This document shows, in pieces, positions 28,458 to 41,800 of a DNA stretch of 64,000 bases. The stretch is from assembly GCF_017562075.2 (NCBI RefSeq), contig NC_054085.1, positions 24,477,433 through 24,541,432 on the forward strand, given 5' to 3'. Positions within the stretch are counted from its first letter, which is position 1. Each line of letters opens with the position of its first letter. Position numbers and translations under genes: made by a program. Below the pieces are notes generated by a model. That model made no database searches. It was not told the DNA's origin and worked only from the letters and a program-made list of their open reading frames with translations. This DNA comes from Anopheles merus. Its lineage: Eukaryota > Arthropoda > Insecta > Diptera > Culicidae.

Positions 28458-31400
28458 AGATGAAGCGCGGTGATGGTGTGATGTTTTCCGTCCCTACCGA
28501 AACTCATCAATCCTTCTTCCCCTGGTCTCGGGCACTCGGTGTAGTCCGGTGTCTTGAGCGGTTTCACGGCTTCAGGTTTGCCTGTGTTCGACAAATGTCA
28601 CACTAAATGGGTATAGACCAAAATTACCGGAAGACGACCTCTCCCGAAATACCAAAGTTCTCGTTTCGCTCGGTGCAACCATCGTTCTTCGTGCGCCCCA
28701 TCCCATGCAGACGCCACACACCTGACGCATTTTTGGGGTTGGGATTTTGGCAGAACAACCAACACACGCATCTGCTTTTTGGTGCCGTGACCAGGAGACG
28801 GTGAGCTTTTGTTAGTAGGCTGTTTTTGGCGCGAGCTGGGTGTGTCGTCTGCTCGTGACAGACATCGGCTCGCGCTCGGGGAAACAACCGAACAACCAAT
28901 GTCAGTCTAATGTGCGTTAATCAGCGAAAACGAAGCTTTGTTGGGGGCTGAAGGATGAACGCGGCACAAATCTCACACCATCACCCTGGGTCACAATTTA
29001 TGAGCAGACAGGCTCACATGCTGCTACGGGCAACATTATTCACATCGCTCGTTCCAAATGGCGGAGAGGCGTAATGGCAGGAAAATAATAATCACCTTCA
29101 ACAAATTGAGAGACGATCGCTTTGCCCTCGAAAGTACCGCGAACCACGCGCGACACTCGCGCCGGATCTGTTTTCGTGTTTAACACGAGCCACAATATTA
29201 GAAGAGCCAGCAACAAAACGCACACAAAAAATCCCACAAAGCCTTAACTCCAGCGTGGTGGAAAGCGATGGATACAACCAACCCGTGTCAGCAATAGACA
29301 ACCGCACAGTTGACATGACAGTGTAACATAAATCTAATTTATGCGTAAACTGTGCCGCAACCACCTACCCACCCCGAGCCCATCCACACAAACACACAAA
29401 CAAGGCTTGTAAACGATGATGACAGACTTGTTTTTTTTTACTTTCTACTTTTTCTCTGGCTCCTTTCACTCGTTTATTGTTGCCCGGTTTGTTCGCGCTT
29501 AAAGCTTCTATTTATCTGCCGTCAACTGGGCACGATCTCAGATCGTTAGTAGCCTAGTTGGCCGGAAAATATCTTATTTTGACGCAGCGCGAGCGGCACA
29601 AGGGGCACACGGAGCGATTGTCATTTCATCCACAAATTTGACGCTAATGAAATCTGCAAATCTGCCTTCGCTGCGCCGTCTTGCGAGCAGTTTTGCGTTC
29701 ACGTCCACAACAATACGGTGCGGTTCGGAGCAGCAGCTTGCGGGAGGAATTTACATTGGATGGATGGAATTGGAAATTCAATTTTCTCGCCCAAGAATGG
29801 AGTGGAAGACAGGAAGGGTATGGGATGGGTGGGATGGATTTGATAATCGTTCATTTTGGTGATTTAGATTCTTTCGCAAGAGGCAGAGGCAATTTTGAAA
29901 TCGAGACAGATGGCTCATGCTTTTCGGAGAGGCTAAAATATTGCTTTTCTTATTTATTTGTTTTCATTTTGCTTTCAGATACACACAAGCAATGGTGAAC
30001 GGAGACTCTTCCGATAGCTGAAGCTATCTTCCATCTTAAAATTCGATTGATAAATTCCTCATTTCGTAAATGATGTGCTTCCTGTTAGTCCCTGTGCTTG
30101 CTTGCTTCATCCAACATCGAACTCTTTCCCTGCCATTGAAGCACCGTTTCTAAACGTTCCGCTCGTCCCTATCTGTTTCTTTTCCTTATCGATCATCTGT
30201 CAGAATGGACACGCGAAAAAGATGCTTCACTTCTCCGGGACAATCGATCTCGTTCGGTTCTCGCTGGACCAAAACCGAACAGCGTCAGACCAGCGTAACC
30301 GAAACGGCGGTTTGCGGACCAAACCGCCCGATTCAAGTGGTGCATTCGATTGAAATAATTGACTTTTTGCGGGCAACCGTGTCCTCGGCGCCGTGCCGTA
30401 CCGCTCTGCATTATCGTTTTCGTTCTGTTATCGTTTCGCACTTCACCTCCAACACCAATGCGACAAGAAAATCAGTCATTGTTCGAGTGAAACATCTATT
30501 TTCTTGCACACGGGTTCCAATGGGTGTGGTTTTCAATCAGTTTAGCAAGCGACTGCACAGCGAGAGGCACATCTCAAAATGGGAACATGGAGCTCCATTT
30601 TTCACCTCAGCCTTTCTGCGGGAGTGAAAGACGCAGAGTCATTTAGTGGCTGGCTACGGTGCCGTGTGGCTGTGTGACTTAACAGATGATGGTTTTGTCG
30701 GACGTCTTACAAGAGTCAGAAACGCAATTGCAAGTAACAAACGCGTTAGCGTCATGCTGCACTCGAAACGGAACGGATCAATTGATGGGGAAACAAAGAC
30801 GTTAGGTTAAATTGTTTGGAGGATAATACATTAGCGCAATGGAGATGAAAATAACACTCATTGATTGCGTAAAGTGGCTTAATCGCTCATGGTTGTTAAA
30901 GGTAAAATTTAAGATGATCGCTTCGTCATTAAGAGGGCTTTATGATATCAATTTCTTATTTTTCTATGGTTTTACAACTTTATTACCATTTTTAAGAAGT
31001 AGTTTCTAAAAGACCAGCAACACTGATTATGATACCTTTTAGATATCATAATGTTAAGCTAAAATATCTGAGTTGGCTGCCCGAAACGCCCACAGGAAAG
31101 AAAATATCAGCTTTCCCAGTTTACAGCAAGCAAAAGACCCAGGATTTCATTTGCTTTTAAAGTCCAGGAGCTGGTCATTTCGCAACGTTTCCAACTGCTG
31201 GAATATTCATCCCGCTGTGCCACTTACACCAACACCTTTCAAGGTGTGCCTGCACTAGCCCCTTTTCGCATCGGGAGCTTGGAGCAGGAGACGAACGAAC
31301 AGACAAATTCAGCTGCTACTTTTCTCACCCGATTTCGCCATCGTCCCAGCACAATGGAAGGATAACGGGACGAAATTGGCCCCATTTCGTGTTTTTGTTT

Positions 31401-34400
31401 CGTGTAACCCTATCTGCAGTGGAGGGTCCGGAAAAAACCCTCGCCCTTGGTTTTGGTGCAATTTTCCACTTGAAGGTAGATCGGAGCTGCCGGACAGCAA
31501 CGGTGGGCGAAGCAGCTCGGTAGATTTCCTTCCTTTTTTTGCGTCCGGTGGATTGAAAATTTAATGAAATTATACAGCTGCACCGTGCTGGAGGTGTGCG
31601 GCAAAGGGTGCTGCCGGGAGAGCTTGGGAGGAGAAATGCTGTTAAGATTTTCCTACGGTTTTTATTCCATTATTTGTACGGGAATGACCACAAGCTGGCG
31701 CTGGAGAAATGAATAAAAGGGGCACTAAGTGAATACGGGAATGATAGTTTTCGTTGAATTTAATTTCCATCCTATTCTCGTGGTTTTGTTTTTGGTTACA
31801 TTTTCCCCCAACCACTCGGTGTGCACGAAATTGACGAACAATCATCCAGCTCGACTGGATAAGTAAAATAACAAACAACCGCTTTTGTAACTACGCTTCG
31901 AAGTTGGTCCGCCTAACCCACACCCAAATCACTATCACCGAACCGTTCCGTATCTCCAAAGCTCGAGCGCTAGTTTTTGCTGCCAAGGTGGATTAAAAAT
32001 TTACGTCCGAAATTTACCCCACTCCCCCTAGGCCGCTCCATCCAAACGGCCACGCTGGAAAAGCTTTACCGCGTAAAAAGAGAGGGCATTAACATCGCAG
32101 CACCAGTTCGAAGGTTGGCAAGGACTTTTGCCACCGGTTTCCGCTACAGACGGCAAACCTGCAGGATCAGCTGCTGGCGTGTTTCCATTATCCCATGCAG
32201 CTCGTATCCCACCGGCACAACCCCGGCTCGGTTGCTAATAATTGCTCGGGCAAGCACATGACCTGCCCGGAACGATTAATGGCCACCGATGGAAGCGGCA
32301 ACACCTGCAGTGATTGAAAAATTCCCAGGAAATAATGGGAGGGCTGATGTTGTAAGCTGCGCATTTCCAGGAAGTTTTTTTTTGTTATTTTTAAGGTAAC
32401 AAGAAAAGGATAAAGTTGGGCAGAAGTAGGAACAATCAAATGTTTGAAATTCTACAGTACATTTTACGTATTTGGGTCAAATCAATTCAATGCTGTGAAA
32501 ATCAATGCTATAAATTCGACATTGTTTAGCGAAAGCGCCTAATGGTATGCAATTTTTTGCATAAAGCTTATAATAAGTCACTACTTCAATGTATTTGCCA
32601 ATAATTGCTCAAGAATTGAAATATTTGAAAAGTTTTTCTTGATGATAGCTTATAAAATTGTTTTATTTTATTTGATTGTAATAGTTCATCATAATACATT
32701 CAATAAGATCTTATTGTTTTATTTATGATGTAGTTTTTAGTATTTTTTGTATACCATATTTAAAAAAAACCATTTTCAAATCCCTCAAAAACTGATCTTC
32801 TCTTCATTGGAAAATGAGTTTAAACAAGATTCAACTTCATTAATTCAAAACCAGTTGTTCGGTGATGATATCGTTTGCCGCACTATTTATCTTCATCCTT
32901 AATATTCAATCAATCTACAAACTTCCCCAACAGCAAGAAGATGCTCTGCAGCGCAGCGTCTTCCACCAGTTTGTCTGCATCGATTTCTTCCGTCGAACTT
33001 TCTACACAAGAATTTTTATCAACGCTGCCGCACCAGCACATCGCCCGGCTTGTTGTAGCGTTTGTCAACGTGCTTAAACGAGCAATTATTATCGGCTTAC
33101 GGAATATTGTTATCATCTTTCCTTGCCTCGTGTGCCAACAGCATAAGACGATTCCCTCCCAGTGGTAGGAAACATTCGTTTTGCATGTTTTCTACTCCCG
33201 GCCTGTCAGCAGGAAGGTATGATTGGGGCAAAGCGGACCCCTGAAACTACGGAACAGTATAAGCTGCAACTAAAAAGGCACGCTCAAGGCATAAGCTGAA
33301 ACTTGCCTTAATGCGCTCGGGTCTGCCCGCGGTACGACAAGCGGCACCAAGCGGCACCAACTATTATTAAGTCCATTGCTCTTCCTATGCGACAAACTAT
33401 AAATATTTGTGATAAGTTTTATTATTTCCTGCGGGAAAACAACTTTTTCTGCCCGCCGTGGAAGTACGCTGCTCCACGCCGTGTTTGCTTCTGTATTCTT
33501 TTTCCATCTTTTTTTTTAAACTCCAGCTTTAAAACGTCAATGTTTGTCAACCCCCGAGCGAGTACAAACTTGTCCACCAGGGGTTTTCTCTCCCCGCCCT
33601 CACTGCCATAGAAAATCATATTTCACCGGTACCGGTTCCGTCAACGGGGCCGTGATTGTAACAAATTAGCTTTCCGCCTTTTCGGCCTTATTTACATTGC
33701 GCCTATGCGCCTTCGTACTGTGTGAGTGCTTTTTTTGTCGTTGTTTTGTTTCACTTTGTTCGTCCCACTGTCTGCAACAGTGGGGCGGGCGGGCTACGCT
33801 CCGGGTGCTATTGTGGGAAAATTTATGTGAAAATCGATAGATTAGTATCTCCGGCCGACTCAATTAATAATAAACAGTGCCGCATAGACAAATGGACTGT
33901 ACTTGGGTGAGCCAGTGCATAAAAAAGAGCAAGCAACGGAGCGTTTTTTTTTTGTGTGTCTCTGTTGCACTGGGTTAAAGACAATTTAATGACTGAAAAC
34001 AAAAATGCATAGAGAAGTCAACGTTGTGAAATATGCAAAAACGAGTGATAATAAATTATAAGTTGAATTTTAATTCATATTTTATTATTATAATTTATTT
34101 AGTTTATGCAGCCCTTGAAAGATAAAATAATGATTTACAGGACGCAACCAACTTAAATTTGAGCTGAATAACGATTGATTTATGAATGGAATGCATTTAC
34201 TTTAAAACGGTTTTAAATATTTTAAATATAAAATAAAACATAAACTGCATCAAAAAATATTATTTTAAGTACAAGTTCACGTTATTTTAAATAATTTCAT
34301 TTGAATCCAACGATCTACTGACTTGTTGATCATCGAATTAAAATATTTGAAAAAAAAAAATTAAGCGAAACATATTTTGAATAAAAAGGATATATTTCAA

Positions 34401-37055
34401 AACTTAAACTAGTTACAAATTATAATAAGAAAAAAACTACCAGAAAATAACACGTTTCTCATGAAAGAAAGTTAATGGTTCACTATTTTGTAATAAAAAT
34501 GAATTTTTAATGATACTTCAATGCTTGCTAGAATACATTCAAGGACCCAGATGTACATGTTTTTTATCATTTTCTTCCCACAAACAAACACCTTCAATTA
34601 ACCTTTCTTATTTCAAGCCCAACCGCCCAGAAAGTTCCTGAATGTGGTCCAAACCCGAGTCGCAAGGTAAAAAGGCTGTATTGCAAGCGTCGATAAAAGT
34701 CGGACCACAATTTAGCTAATGCAATCTAATACCCGGCCTGTTTACCCGAGGTCGAGCCGGCTCAACCAACATCAACACCGAAGTGGCGTAAGATGGAGTT
34801 GGAAGCAAAATAGTACAAAAAAACACGATTTTTTTCTCTACCGTTGTTCATTAACCTGATTTCTTTCTCTTCACTCCACCCGTTTATGCGCATTTCCTTC
34901 TTGCGCATCGTGCTGTGCTACTGCTGCCCGCGTGCAGTATCCTTTTTCACTTCCAGAGCTTAGAACGTGTGCGTACACTTTCTCCATTTCCTCCCGATAC
35001 GATACGCTTGCTTGGTGTCGGTCGGTATCTTATCCGGTGGAAAATAGTTCACCGTCCGTACCGGGACCGGGGCCAAGCACTTTCGCCTTAGAAAGCAAAT
35101 AAAGACCGAAGCAAAGAGGGAAAGCTAATTCCATTCATTTCGGAATGAGGCAGGTTCTAGCCATGCCGGGTCGGTTCACCTCAAGATAGCCGCCGAAGAG
35201 GAACGATGCACGAAGTCGTTTCTCTAGCAAAAGCTTTGAGCAAGCCACCTTGCGATACGAGCACGGCTCGTCCATCCGAAAGCTAGTCTGAGCCAGTTTC
35301 GCTACATAATGGCCTGGCTAGCTTAAACACGAAAGTAGACTACGTTCGCCCAGTTTTGAAAAATCAAGATGAAATGAAGGTTTTAGAAACGAAAGCAGTT
35401 CTCACAGCTTGGAAGGTGAACTTTTCTTTCCGTACGGCGGAAAACACTCCGCACAATGCGGCCGTCGCCTGCGAACGAACGAAAGCGTTCGAGAAGTTCC
35501 AGTTAGTGGCAAAGAAATTAATGCACACCAGTCGTACACATGTACAACCACGCGGGAAGCTTTGCATAGCTATAAGGAAGCTACGTGCAAAGTATGATCT
35601 TTCCCTTGGGTGCCATAAGTACAAGATGGGAGGTTTTCTAGTGTATGTTTTCTGCGTTACGGCAGTTCAACGGGGGAGGGCAACGGGTTTTACTCGCAAC
35701 GCTCATCCACGTACACGGTTAGAACATAATCGTTAGTGAGTAAAATACTTCTTCCGTAGCTTTTTTATTCATCTTCTCCACAAGCTTGGCAGCTTACTTT
35801 TATGGTGCTGTTTTTCGATTGCAGCCGATACTGTCGACATATGACTAAACGTTGGACGGTGGGGCGGATGTGCGCCCTTTCTTTTTTGTTTGCTTTTTGT
35901 TCGCCTCTTTTAAACCAGCAAGAGACGAAAATACGTGACTATTTGCATTTATATGGGTAGACAAGTGCTCGTTGCATTAATGCAAACGGCAAAGCCATAA
36001 AGAGGGGCATCCTGCATCCTTAGTGAGATGAGCAGTTGGAGCAAAATTGCAACCCCCGGCCGGGGCAAAACCTGAGACTGTTGAATGTGGCACTTGTTTT
36101 GGCAGTTGTTTTAATGAGTATTTTGCTGGCAAAGTAATTGATGAACAAATTTGGGATGATTTTTGACATCCTGCTTATGTCTTGCTGTTGTAATTCTCTT
36201 TGTTAGGTTGGTACGTGTCTCACTGGAAATATAATATTTCGAAGCTGACATGTCAATATAAATGATTGGCACAATTTAAAATATGTTATTTTAAATCTGT
36301 ATTGCAATGATTCGTTTTAATTCTTTATTACAATGATTTGGCATTTAAATTGCATACATTTAGGCGGTTAAAAGTGATTCAGTTCTGGTTTAAAATATGA
36401 ACGGATAATGATTAAAATATTTGGCAGTTCAGTCCTTTGATTTGGTTTGCACAATAAGTAATTGCCCAATTATGTATGTAATTATGTCATATAAGTTAAG
36501 TCTTTAAATGAAAAAAGCGAAAAATATGATTTAATTTGGTACCGCCAATTTTAACATTTAATAGATCTCTGAAAGTGAGCTTCGTATTTTTCTCTTCAAA
36601 AGAGAGTTATTAAAAACCACATCTACATGATAATTAGCTATGCGCATTAGGGAAAGCGTACAAAAACTTAAGAAAGAAATATAAAATTAACTCCTAGTGT
36701 CCCGCTAATTACTTGAAAGAATCGCATTACAAACAAATATTCCAATTTTCATGGCCACTGTTTTGCCTGTCTCATTGTAAGCTATTGATGGTACATTTCT
36801 CCTTTTTTTTGCTTAGCACTTTTCCTCTTAAACCAAAAACGATTGCACTCCATGATCGATAAATCTTCCATAATTACCAACACCCGAAGCGAGCCCCCTT
36901 CTTAATGGTTTGGCGTCGCATCTACCGCACAGGTGATACACGCGGGGGCTTAGGTCAATTGCCGATTTTCGGCAATCTTCCATTAGCGGTTTCGAGCCAG
37001 TCTCGATGCCACCAGGGCAGCTCCGTTTCGTTCAGGTGCTAAATATTTAACGAGC

Positions 37056-37077
37056 CACACACACACACACACACACC
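37056..37077. repeat. (CA)n microsatellite
   Basis: About 11 CA units inside a GC-rich block, about 570 bp upstream of the retroelement. Confidence 0.9.
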
Positions 37078-37642
37078 GTCACCGATCCCGGAGCGCATAA
37101 TCCAAACCCACCGCACCCGCACCCGGTAAGGCAGGACCATCTCCCATCTGACCGTCGCATTACTTATTCACGACCGTCCGACCAGACGACGGACCGTACC
37201 GGGTGACCAGTTTCACGGGACAGTTTCACCATCGACCGAACATCGACTCCCCGGACCGATGACGAAAACCGCAGAGGCACCCGCACGGGGCCGGAGAGCT
37301 GCCGGGAACGGTTGCCGGCAGCTGCCGAACAGTTTCGGGTGCATATTGTTGCTATAAATCAATAATAATTCAACATCATTTCCAGATCAAATACTGCGCC
37401 ATGCGAGCTCCACGCAGTAGCGATGCGAGTTGAAACATGCCGATCGTGCTTCGAAACACACTCGAAACAGCTGAATAATGGAAAATCCAATGAATCACTG
37501 CCCACTTGACCAATGCCTCACTCAGCTTCGCCGCCAACCGAAACCGCGAGACTGTCTTGTACGCAGCAAAATCGTTACAAGGGATTTCCCCGCTTCACAT
37601 GGACCCTGTTCGGACCTGTCTGGCTGGGCAACATAATTTGCA

Positions 37643-37647
37643 GTGGG
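37643..37647. repeat. target-site duplication, left copy (GTGGG)
   Basis: The five bases GTGGG immediately precede the 5' LTR and recur immediately after the 3' LTR at 45926-45930. A 5-bp duplication is what BEL/Pao integrases usually make. Confidence 0.93.
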
Positions 37648-37961
37648 TGTCGCTGACGACAATTTAGGCTTAAAAAACAAAGCGTTGCTAGGTCAATAAA
37701 TGCTGACTAGCTACGTTATGCAACGCGCCAGCGATGCGCGCTGGTTTAACGATTAAATGGAAAATAGGCTAAGAAGAATAGACTAAGAAAAATATGCTGA
37801 TCGACGACGGTCAGCATTTTTAGAGTATAAAATCAATTGAATAAACTAATGAATGCATTATTTGCCAAGAACCAGTTGGTGCGTTATTATTGTGCTTAAG
37901 TCGGCGTGTACTGTGCCTGTCTTAAGCTGCTGCTCCGAAAGACACTTTCGTGTGCGCGACA
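37648..37961 (+). repeat. 5' LTR (314 bp)
   Basis: Starts TGTCGCTGACG and ends GTGCGCGACA. A TATAAAA box lies at 37826-37832 and an AATAAA signal at 37840-37845, so the promoter and polyadenylation signals sit close together, as in compact retroelement LTRs. It also holds three perfect inverted repeats: GCGTTGC/GCAACGC (37682-37688 and 37720-37726), CCAGCG/CGCTGG (37728-37744) and ATGCTGA/TCAGCAT (37794-37817). Confidence 0.95.
37826..37832 (+). promoter_or_regulatory. TATA box in 5' LTR
   Basis: TATAAAA about 180 bp into the LTR. It is the most likely core promoter for the genomic transcript, and transcription would start roughly 25-30 bp downstream, near 37857. The start site is inferred, not seen. 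Confidence 0.55.
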
Positions 37962-37963
37962 AA

Positions 37964-37981
37964 TGGTGGCTCCAGAGAGGA
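37964..37981 (+). other. probable primer-binding site
   Basis: The sequence TGGTGGCTCCAGAGAGGA starts 2 nt after the 5' LTR. TGG is the complement of the CCA tail of tRNAs, and this is the expected place for minus-strand primer binding. The matching tRNA would end GGAGCCACCA (or GGAGCCA if the site starts at 37967). I could not identify it with confidence. Confidence 0.5.
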
Positions 37982-38863
37982 CGCATCAACCAACGGTTCG
38001 GCAAGTAGTCAAATAAATCGGGAAATAAAAACCCGAAGTAGTAACAAGCCCGTAGAGGCGTGAATAGACCCCACAGCAACCCAAGCAGGGTTGTGATAGT
38101 GAAACAACGGCGACGGACGACGATCCGGCGTAGCCGATATACGACAGCCAGCCCAGGAAGAAGGGCCACGCACCAGTTGCCGACGAAGCAAAACCCGAGA
38201 AGCGCCTCGGCGGTGAGTGAGTGCAAAATAACTGTAAGTGCAACGACACAACAGTGAATAGAACGCGGTCATTACCGCTAGTGAAGTGACGCAATCGAAA
38301 GTGAACTCGATACTGCCAACGTATGAGGCAAATGCTGAACTAGTGAAAAGGTGACCAATACGTGTACGCCGCGAGCTTCGAAAGGTGCATCCGTTCTCGC
38401 AACACAACATGACACCGTCAGTTTAGCGCCAGTTAAAAAAAAAAAAACAGTTATCGTAAAACGCGTGCGTCGCAAGTATCGGACGTTAACTCCGACGAAA
38501 CGTGATTATAAAAGTCTGCATAACGAAACACGTGTGCCGCGAGCTAAATATTGCATAAGGCATCCGACGCAGTGCAACGTAGGAAGAGCAAATTGATGAA
38601 ATTAATTGTGACGAGTGTATCCATCGTGTGTATGACCGTCGTGTGTATGACCGCCGACCCACCGCTAAGAAAACATCGTTCCGGTTGAGTCAACCATCGT
38701 TCTCGGTTTGAGGGCAACCGGCACGTAATACAGAAGACGTCGTATTTGATCCTGAGAAGACCAACAAGCAGCAGTGAAGACATCACTCCCGATCCAGCCG
38801 TCCCTGACCAGCCGAATAGGAGTTGACTCTGCTGAAGCGGATCTGAACCAGGGTGAGTTCAAG
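37982..38863 (+). other. retroelement 5' leader
   Basis: About 880 nt between the primer-binding site and the first good start codon of gag-pol. No long frame in the sense direction; minus-strand frames here are by-products. Two consensus splice-donor strings GTGAGT occur, at 38213 and 38853. The second lies 11 nt upstream of the gag-pol start codon. Such a leader normally carries packaging signals, but none can be pinpointed from one sequence. Confidence 0.6.
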
Positions 38864-41800
38864 ATGGAATATGATTTTAAAAAGAATCCGAATGGGCACT
38901 GCAAATTATGCACGAACCCAGATGAGATAGGGAAACTGATAACTTGTATTGATTGCGACAGGTGGTTTCATTTGTCATGCTTAGATATAAAATCACCTGT
39001 TAAAGATTTTTTATGCAAAAAGTGTAAAGATAGGGAAGTTGAACGGCAGGAATATAGGTCAGCACTAATGCAAACGCAAAAACTGCTGAAAGAAAAAATG
39101 ACAAATGAAGAAGAAAAAGAAAAAGAAAAAGTAAGAATAGAAGAAGAGCTAAAACGGCTACAAGAAGAGATACAAAACAAAAAATCAGAAGAGGTCAATG
39201 AAAAACCAATGACAAGTTTAGACGTAAAACTGTTAACTCAGAGTTTAGACAAAATGGTTCAATCGTTGTGTTCTAAGGACTCGAAAGTAACACTTTCAAA
39301 GCTTCCAGATTTCGATGGAAGCTATAAATGCTGGCCTCAATTTAAACAAGCCTACGAAGAAACTTCCCGAGCCTGTAAGTTTTCAAATTTAGAAAACATG
39401 AATAGGCTGCAAAGGCATCTGAAAGGCGAAGCACTTCGTGCGGTTAGCGGGTTAATGCTTAACCCAGAAAACGTTCCGCTTGTATTAAACAGGCTCGACA
39501 AAATGTTTGGAAATGCTGAAAGCATTTACAAGTCTTTACTGTTAGAATTACTAGCAGTAAAGCACATAACGACAGATAATCCCTCAGCATTTTTAGAATT
39601 TTCCAACGCTTTGCGCAATCTCATTGATAACATGGTGTTGTTGAAACAAGAAGGTTTTTTGAATGATCAGAGGCTGCTAAACGATTTGACATCAAGGTTT
39701 TCAACCGAACTTCGGAACGAATGGTTGAAACACACAATAAGTAGGAAACAAGATAATAAGAATCTTACGCTAGAAGACCTAGCAGAATGGCTGAAACCCT
39801 CTGAAGAACTGGCCATTATACTGGCCGCGAACGAAGGAGTAGCCAAACAAGAAAGGTCGAACCGTCAAAACATGCAGCATCGTCATAAAGGGCCAGAAAA
39901 GGAAACGATATGTCTAATTTGTGGATTTCTTCATGAAACCACTCGTTGCCGACAATTGAACGGTAAGACGCCCGATGAAAAATTATCTCTTTTCATTCGG
40001 CATAGAATTTGCACCAATTGCTGCAAGTACAGCAACCATAACGCCCAAAACTGTCGCCTACCACCACAATGTAATGTATACGGTTGCGGCAAAAGGCATC
40101 ATAGTATGTTTCATAAAAGAAATCTGGTAGAAGGGCAACCTACAAACAAAATAAATTGCCATCAGGAAAAGAATAATCTGTTCTATCAGATCGTGCCCAT
40201 CACTTTGCACCACAATGAAAGAAAATTCGAAACTTATGCATTCATGGATCCTGGCTCTTCAACTAGCCTCATTTTGGAAAGTGTCCGAAAAGAACTAAAC
40301 GTTCACGGACCAAAAAGACCGCTAACTCTCTCCTGGACGGACGGAAGCATTCAAAAAGAGACAGAAAGTAGGATAGTTCCCATAACAGTAGAGGGAGCTA
40401 ACAAAAGAAAATTCCAAGTTAAAGGTCTCAGAAGTGTAAGGGAACTTAACCTTCCCGTTCAAAGCATAGATGCTCCGTTTTTGCAAAGAAAATTTAAACA
40501 TTTGAAAGGCATTAGTATCTCTAGCTATGCAGATGCGAGGCCTACCGTGCTACTAGGCCTTCCACATTCGTATCTTTGCCATGGTGCAAAATATCGAGAA
40601 GGTAGACCAAACGAACCAATTGCCCATGAAACGAGGCTTGGTTGGGTCATTTTTGGGGGAACGAATACGCCAAATGTCACAGAGAACTCATTTGTGATGA
40701 CAGAGACGTACGAAGAAGAAAACAAGAACATGATGCAAATCTTGCGTGGTTTCTTTTCTACAGAGGAATTTGGAGTTAAACCTACTCCAACCCGTGCCTC
40801 TGAAGAAGACAAAAGAGCGTTAAAGATTATGAAAGAAACGCTTAAAAATACTGGCGACGGATACGAAATTGGTTTAGTATGGAAAACCGACAATCCTAAA
40901 TTGCCAGATAGTTACGGACAAGCGCTTACGCGCTTAAAAAGTCAAGAGAAAGCAATGGAAAGGGATCCAAACTTAAAATCATGGTATCATAAAGAAATAA
41001 ACGCATACATTGAAAAGGGATATGCACGTAAGGCGACACCAATGGAACTGCTGCAATTGAACGGGAAAATAAACTATATTCCCCACTTTTCCGTGATAAA
41101 CCATAATAAACCCATTCCCAAACCACGTTTAGTATTCGACGCGGCTGCAAAAAATCAAAATATATCCCTTAATTCTCAACTTCTTTCCGGCCCAGATCTT
41201 ACTGCGTCCCTGTTCGGAGTGCTAGTCCGCTTCAGGGAACACAAAATAGGCTGTTCAGGAGATATCAAGGAAATGTATCACCAGGTAAAGGTGAGACGGG
41301 AAGATCAAGACGCTCAAAGATTTCTATTTCGAGAATCGCCTTCTGACGTTCCTCAAGTTTACGTTATGCAAGTGATGACATTTGGGGCAACTTGTTCACC
41401 AACTTGTGCTCAGTTTGTGAAGAACGAGAACGCACTGCGTTACAAAAATATTTATCCCCAGGCAGTAAAAGCGATTATTGAAAATCACTACGTAGATGAC
41501 TACCTAGATAGTTATCCAGATATTGATACAGCCGTGAATACTATCTCGGAGGTGTGTAAAATACATGATGATGCTAAATTCTTTATGAGAAACTTCTTTT
41601 CCAACTCAAAAGAAGTAGAGAAAAGCATTCCAACCAACAGGTTATCTGAGAAAAGTGTACTTGGCATAGAGGAGAAAAATCAAAACTTCGATAAAGTGTT
41701 GGGATTGATTTGGGACAAAGAGTCTGACGTCTTTGCCTACAAGTTTAAAAGGGCAGATATTAAAAAATTAACGAAACGTCAGATGTTCTCATATATAATG

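Larger units (their letters stand above)
25135..37642. other. noncoding DNA with microsatellites and small inverted repeats
   Basis: No recognisable gene in 12.5 kb. Items seen are a G-run at about 26270-26280, a nested inverted repeat at 26800-26888, a (GA)n tract at 28413-28454, a hairpin ATTATGATA/TATCATAAT at 31026-31052, a (CA)n tract at 37056-37077, and a GC-rich block (about 36.9-37.35 kb) holding AGCTGCCGG/CCGGCAGCT at 37297-37323. AT-rich blocks lie at 32.4-32.8, 34.0-34.6 and 36.1-36.8 kb. It ends at the retroelement insertion site. Confidence 0.5.

Noticed and set aside
30205..30627. 140-codon plus-strand frame
   Set aside because: No recognisable motif, no splice or promoter context, and overlapping frames.
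37964..37981. Assigning a specific tRNA primer
   Set aside because: The complement ends GGAGCCACCA, but I could not match it reliably to a particular insect tRNA from memory.
37858..38410. Minus-strand frames of 102-133 codons over the LTR and leader
   Set aside because: They overlap each other in different frames, are antisense to the element, and the LTR part recurs at the other end.
38774..38863. Upstream extension of the gag-pol frame (30 codons from a GTG)
   Set aside because: No ATG in the extension; the ATG at 38864 has good start context and directly precedes the zinc finger.
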